A stretch of DNA of 5,639 bases from Candidatus Levyibacteriota bacterium (lineage in GTDB: Bacteria > Patescibacteriota > Microgenomatia > Levybacterales > UBA12049), in the NCBI GenBank assembly GCA_003173995.1, contig PRDT01000088.1, positions 1 to 5,639 of the forward strand. Reading direction: 5' to 3'. Both the position numbers and the translations under genes were made by a program. Under the pieces are notes generated by a model that ran no database searches, had not been told where the DNA came from, and was given only the letters and a program-made list of their open reading frames with translations. Positions 5,501 through 5,639 of this stretch are shown in pieces (position 1 is the first letter of the stretch; every line of letters begins with the position of its first letter).

Positions 5501-5508
5501 AATTGCAA
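5479..5508 (-). promoter_or_regulatory. Possible promoter of the DUF378 gene
   Basis: On the minus strand TTGCAA (5508-5503, 4 of 6) is followed after 18 nt by TATTCT (5484-5479, 4 of 6). The start would be near 5472, leaving a leader of about 23 nt that just includes the strong Shine-Dalgarno. Both boxes are imperfect. Confidence 0.35.
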
Positions 5509-5548
5509 GGACTTCTTTTACTATTTCTAGAAATATGAGCCTCTCCTA

Positions 5549-5557
5549 TGGTATAAT
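5549..5557 (+). promoter_or_regulatory. Extended -10 promoter of tRNA-Gln
   Basis: TGG followed by a perfect TATAAT (5552-5557) forms an ideal extended -10. No good -35 is seen at the expected distance (5529-5534 reads AGAAAT), which an extended -10 can tolerate. The predicted start near 5564 is just before the tRNA 5' end at 5568. Confidence 0.75.
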
Positions 5558-5567
5558 TTGCTAACAT

Positions 5568-5639
5568 TGCTGGGTCGTCTAATGGTAGGACAACGGACTT
5601 TGGATCCGTTTATTCTGGTTCGAATCCAGGCCCAGCAGC
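5568..5639 (+). tRNA. tRNA-Gln (anticodon TTG), cut at the window end
   Basis: The cloverleaf is complete to the discriminator. The acceptor stem is TGCTGGG/CCCAGCA with the T1-A72 pair typical of tRNA-Gln. The D stem is GTCT/GGAC. The anticodon stem ACGGA/TCCGT encloses loop CTTTGGA, giving anticodon TTG, which reads CAA (and CAG by wobble). The T arm is TCTGG-TTCGAAT-CCAGG. The discriminator G (5638), a glutamine identity base, is followed by one C, so an encoded CCA is likely but not visible. Confidence 0.95.

Noticed and set aside
1..5639. CRISPR arrays, insertion sequences or rRNA genes
   Set aside because: No regularly spaced repeats, no transposase frame or terminal inverted repeats, and no rRNA sequence were seen.

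Overview
The window is AT-rich and compact bacterial DNA. Several features resemble Candidate Phyla Radiation (Patescibacteria) genomes: small secreted wall proteins of the VanW and YkuD types, a DUF378 membrane protein with a cysteine tail, starts that mostly lack a Shine-Dalgarno, and very short spacers. This placement is inferred from family content. TAA, TAG and TGA all appear as terminal codons, so there is no sign of UGA recoding.

Layout: (1) 3-1502, the 3' part of a DEAH-type (HrpA-like) RNA helicase whose Walker motifs lie upstream of the window. (2) 1519-1633, a tRNA-Gly(GCC) gene with encoded CCA and its own promoter. (3) 1617-2848, a self-contained block holding one 371-residue protein (possibly a degenerate class I methyltransferase) with a near-consensus promoter. 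It is bounded by two identical 21-bp direct repeats, the left one being the 3' end of the tRNA-Gly gene. (4) 2819-3020, an intergenic region with an extended -10 promoter and an inverted repeat over its -35. (5) 3021-5060, three closely packed genes for cell-envelope proteins: a VanW-domain protein, a membrane-anchored L,D-transpeptidase and a membrane-anchored protein of unknown function. (6) 5176-5449, a minus-strand DUF378 gene with a very strong ribosome binding site and its own terminator. (7) 5549-5639, a tRNA-Gln(TTG) gene with an extended -10 promoter, cut by the window end within CCA.

The three-gene envelope cluster is the functional core: its products are predicted to act at or outside the membrane, probably on peptidoglycan. 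The most unusual structure is the one-gene block bracketed by copies of the tRNA-Gly 3' end. This is the signature of site-specific integration into a tRNA gene, yet the block has no recombinase. It could be a remnant, a minimal element mobilised in trans, or the product of an ordinary duplication.
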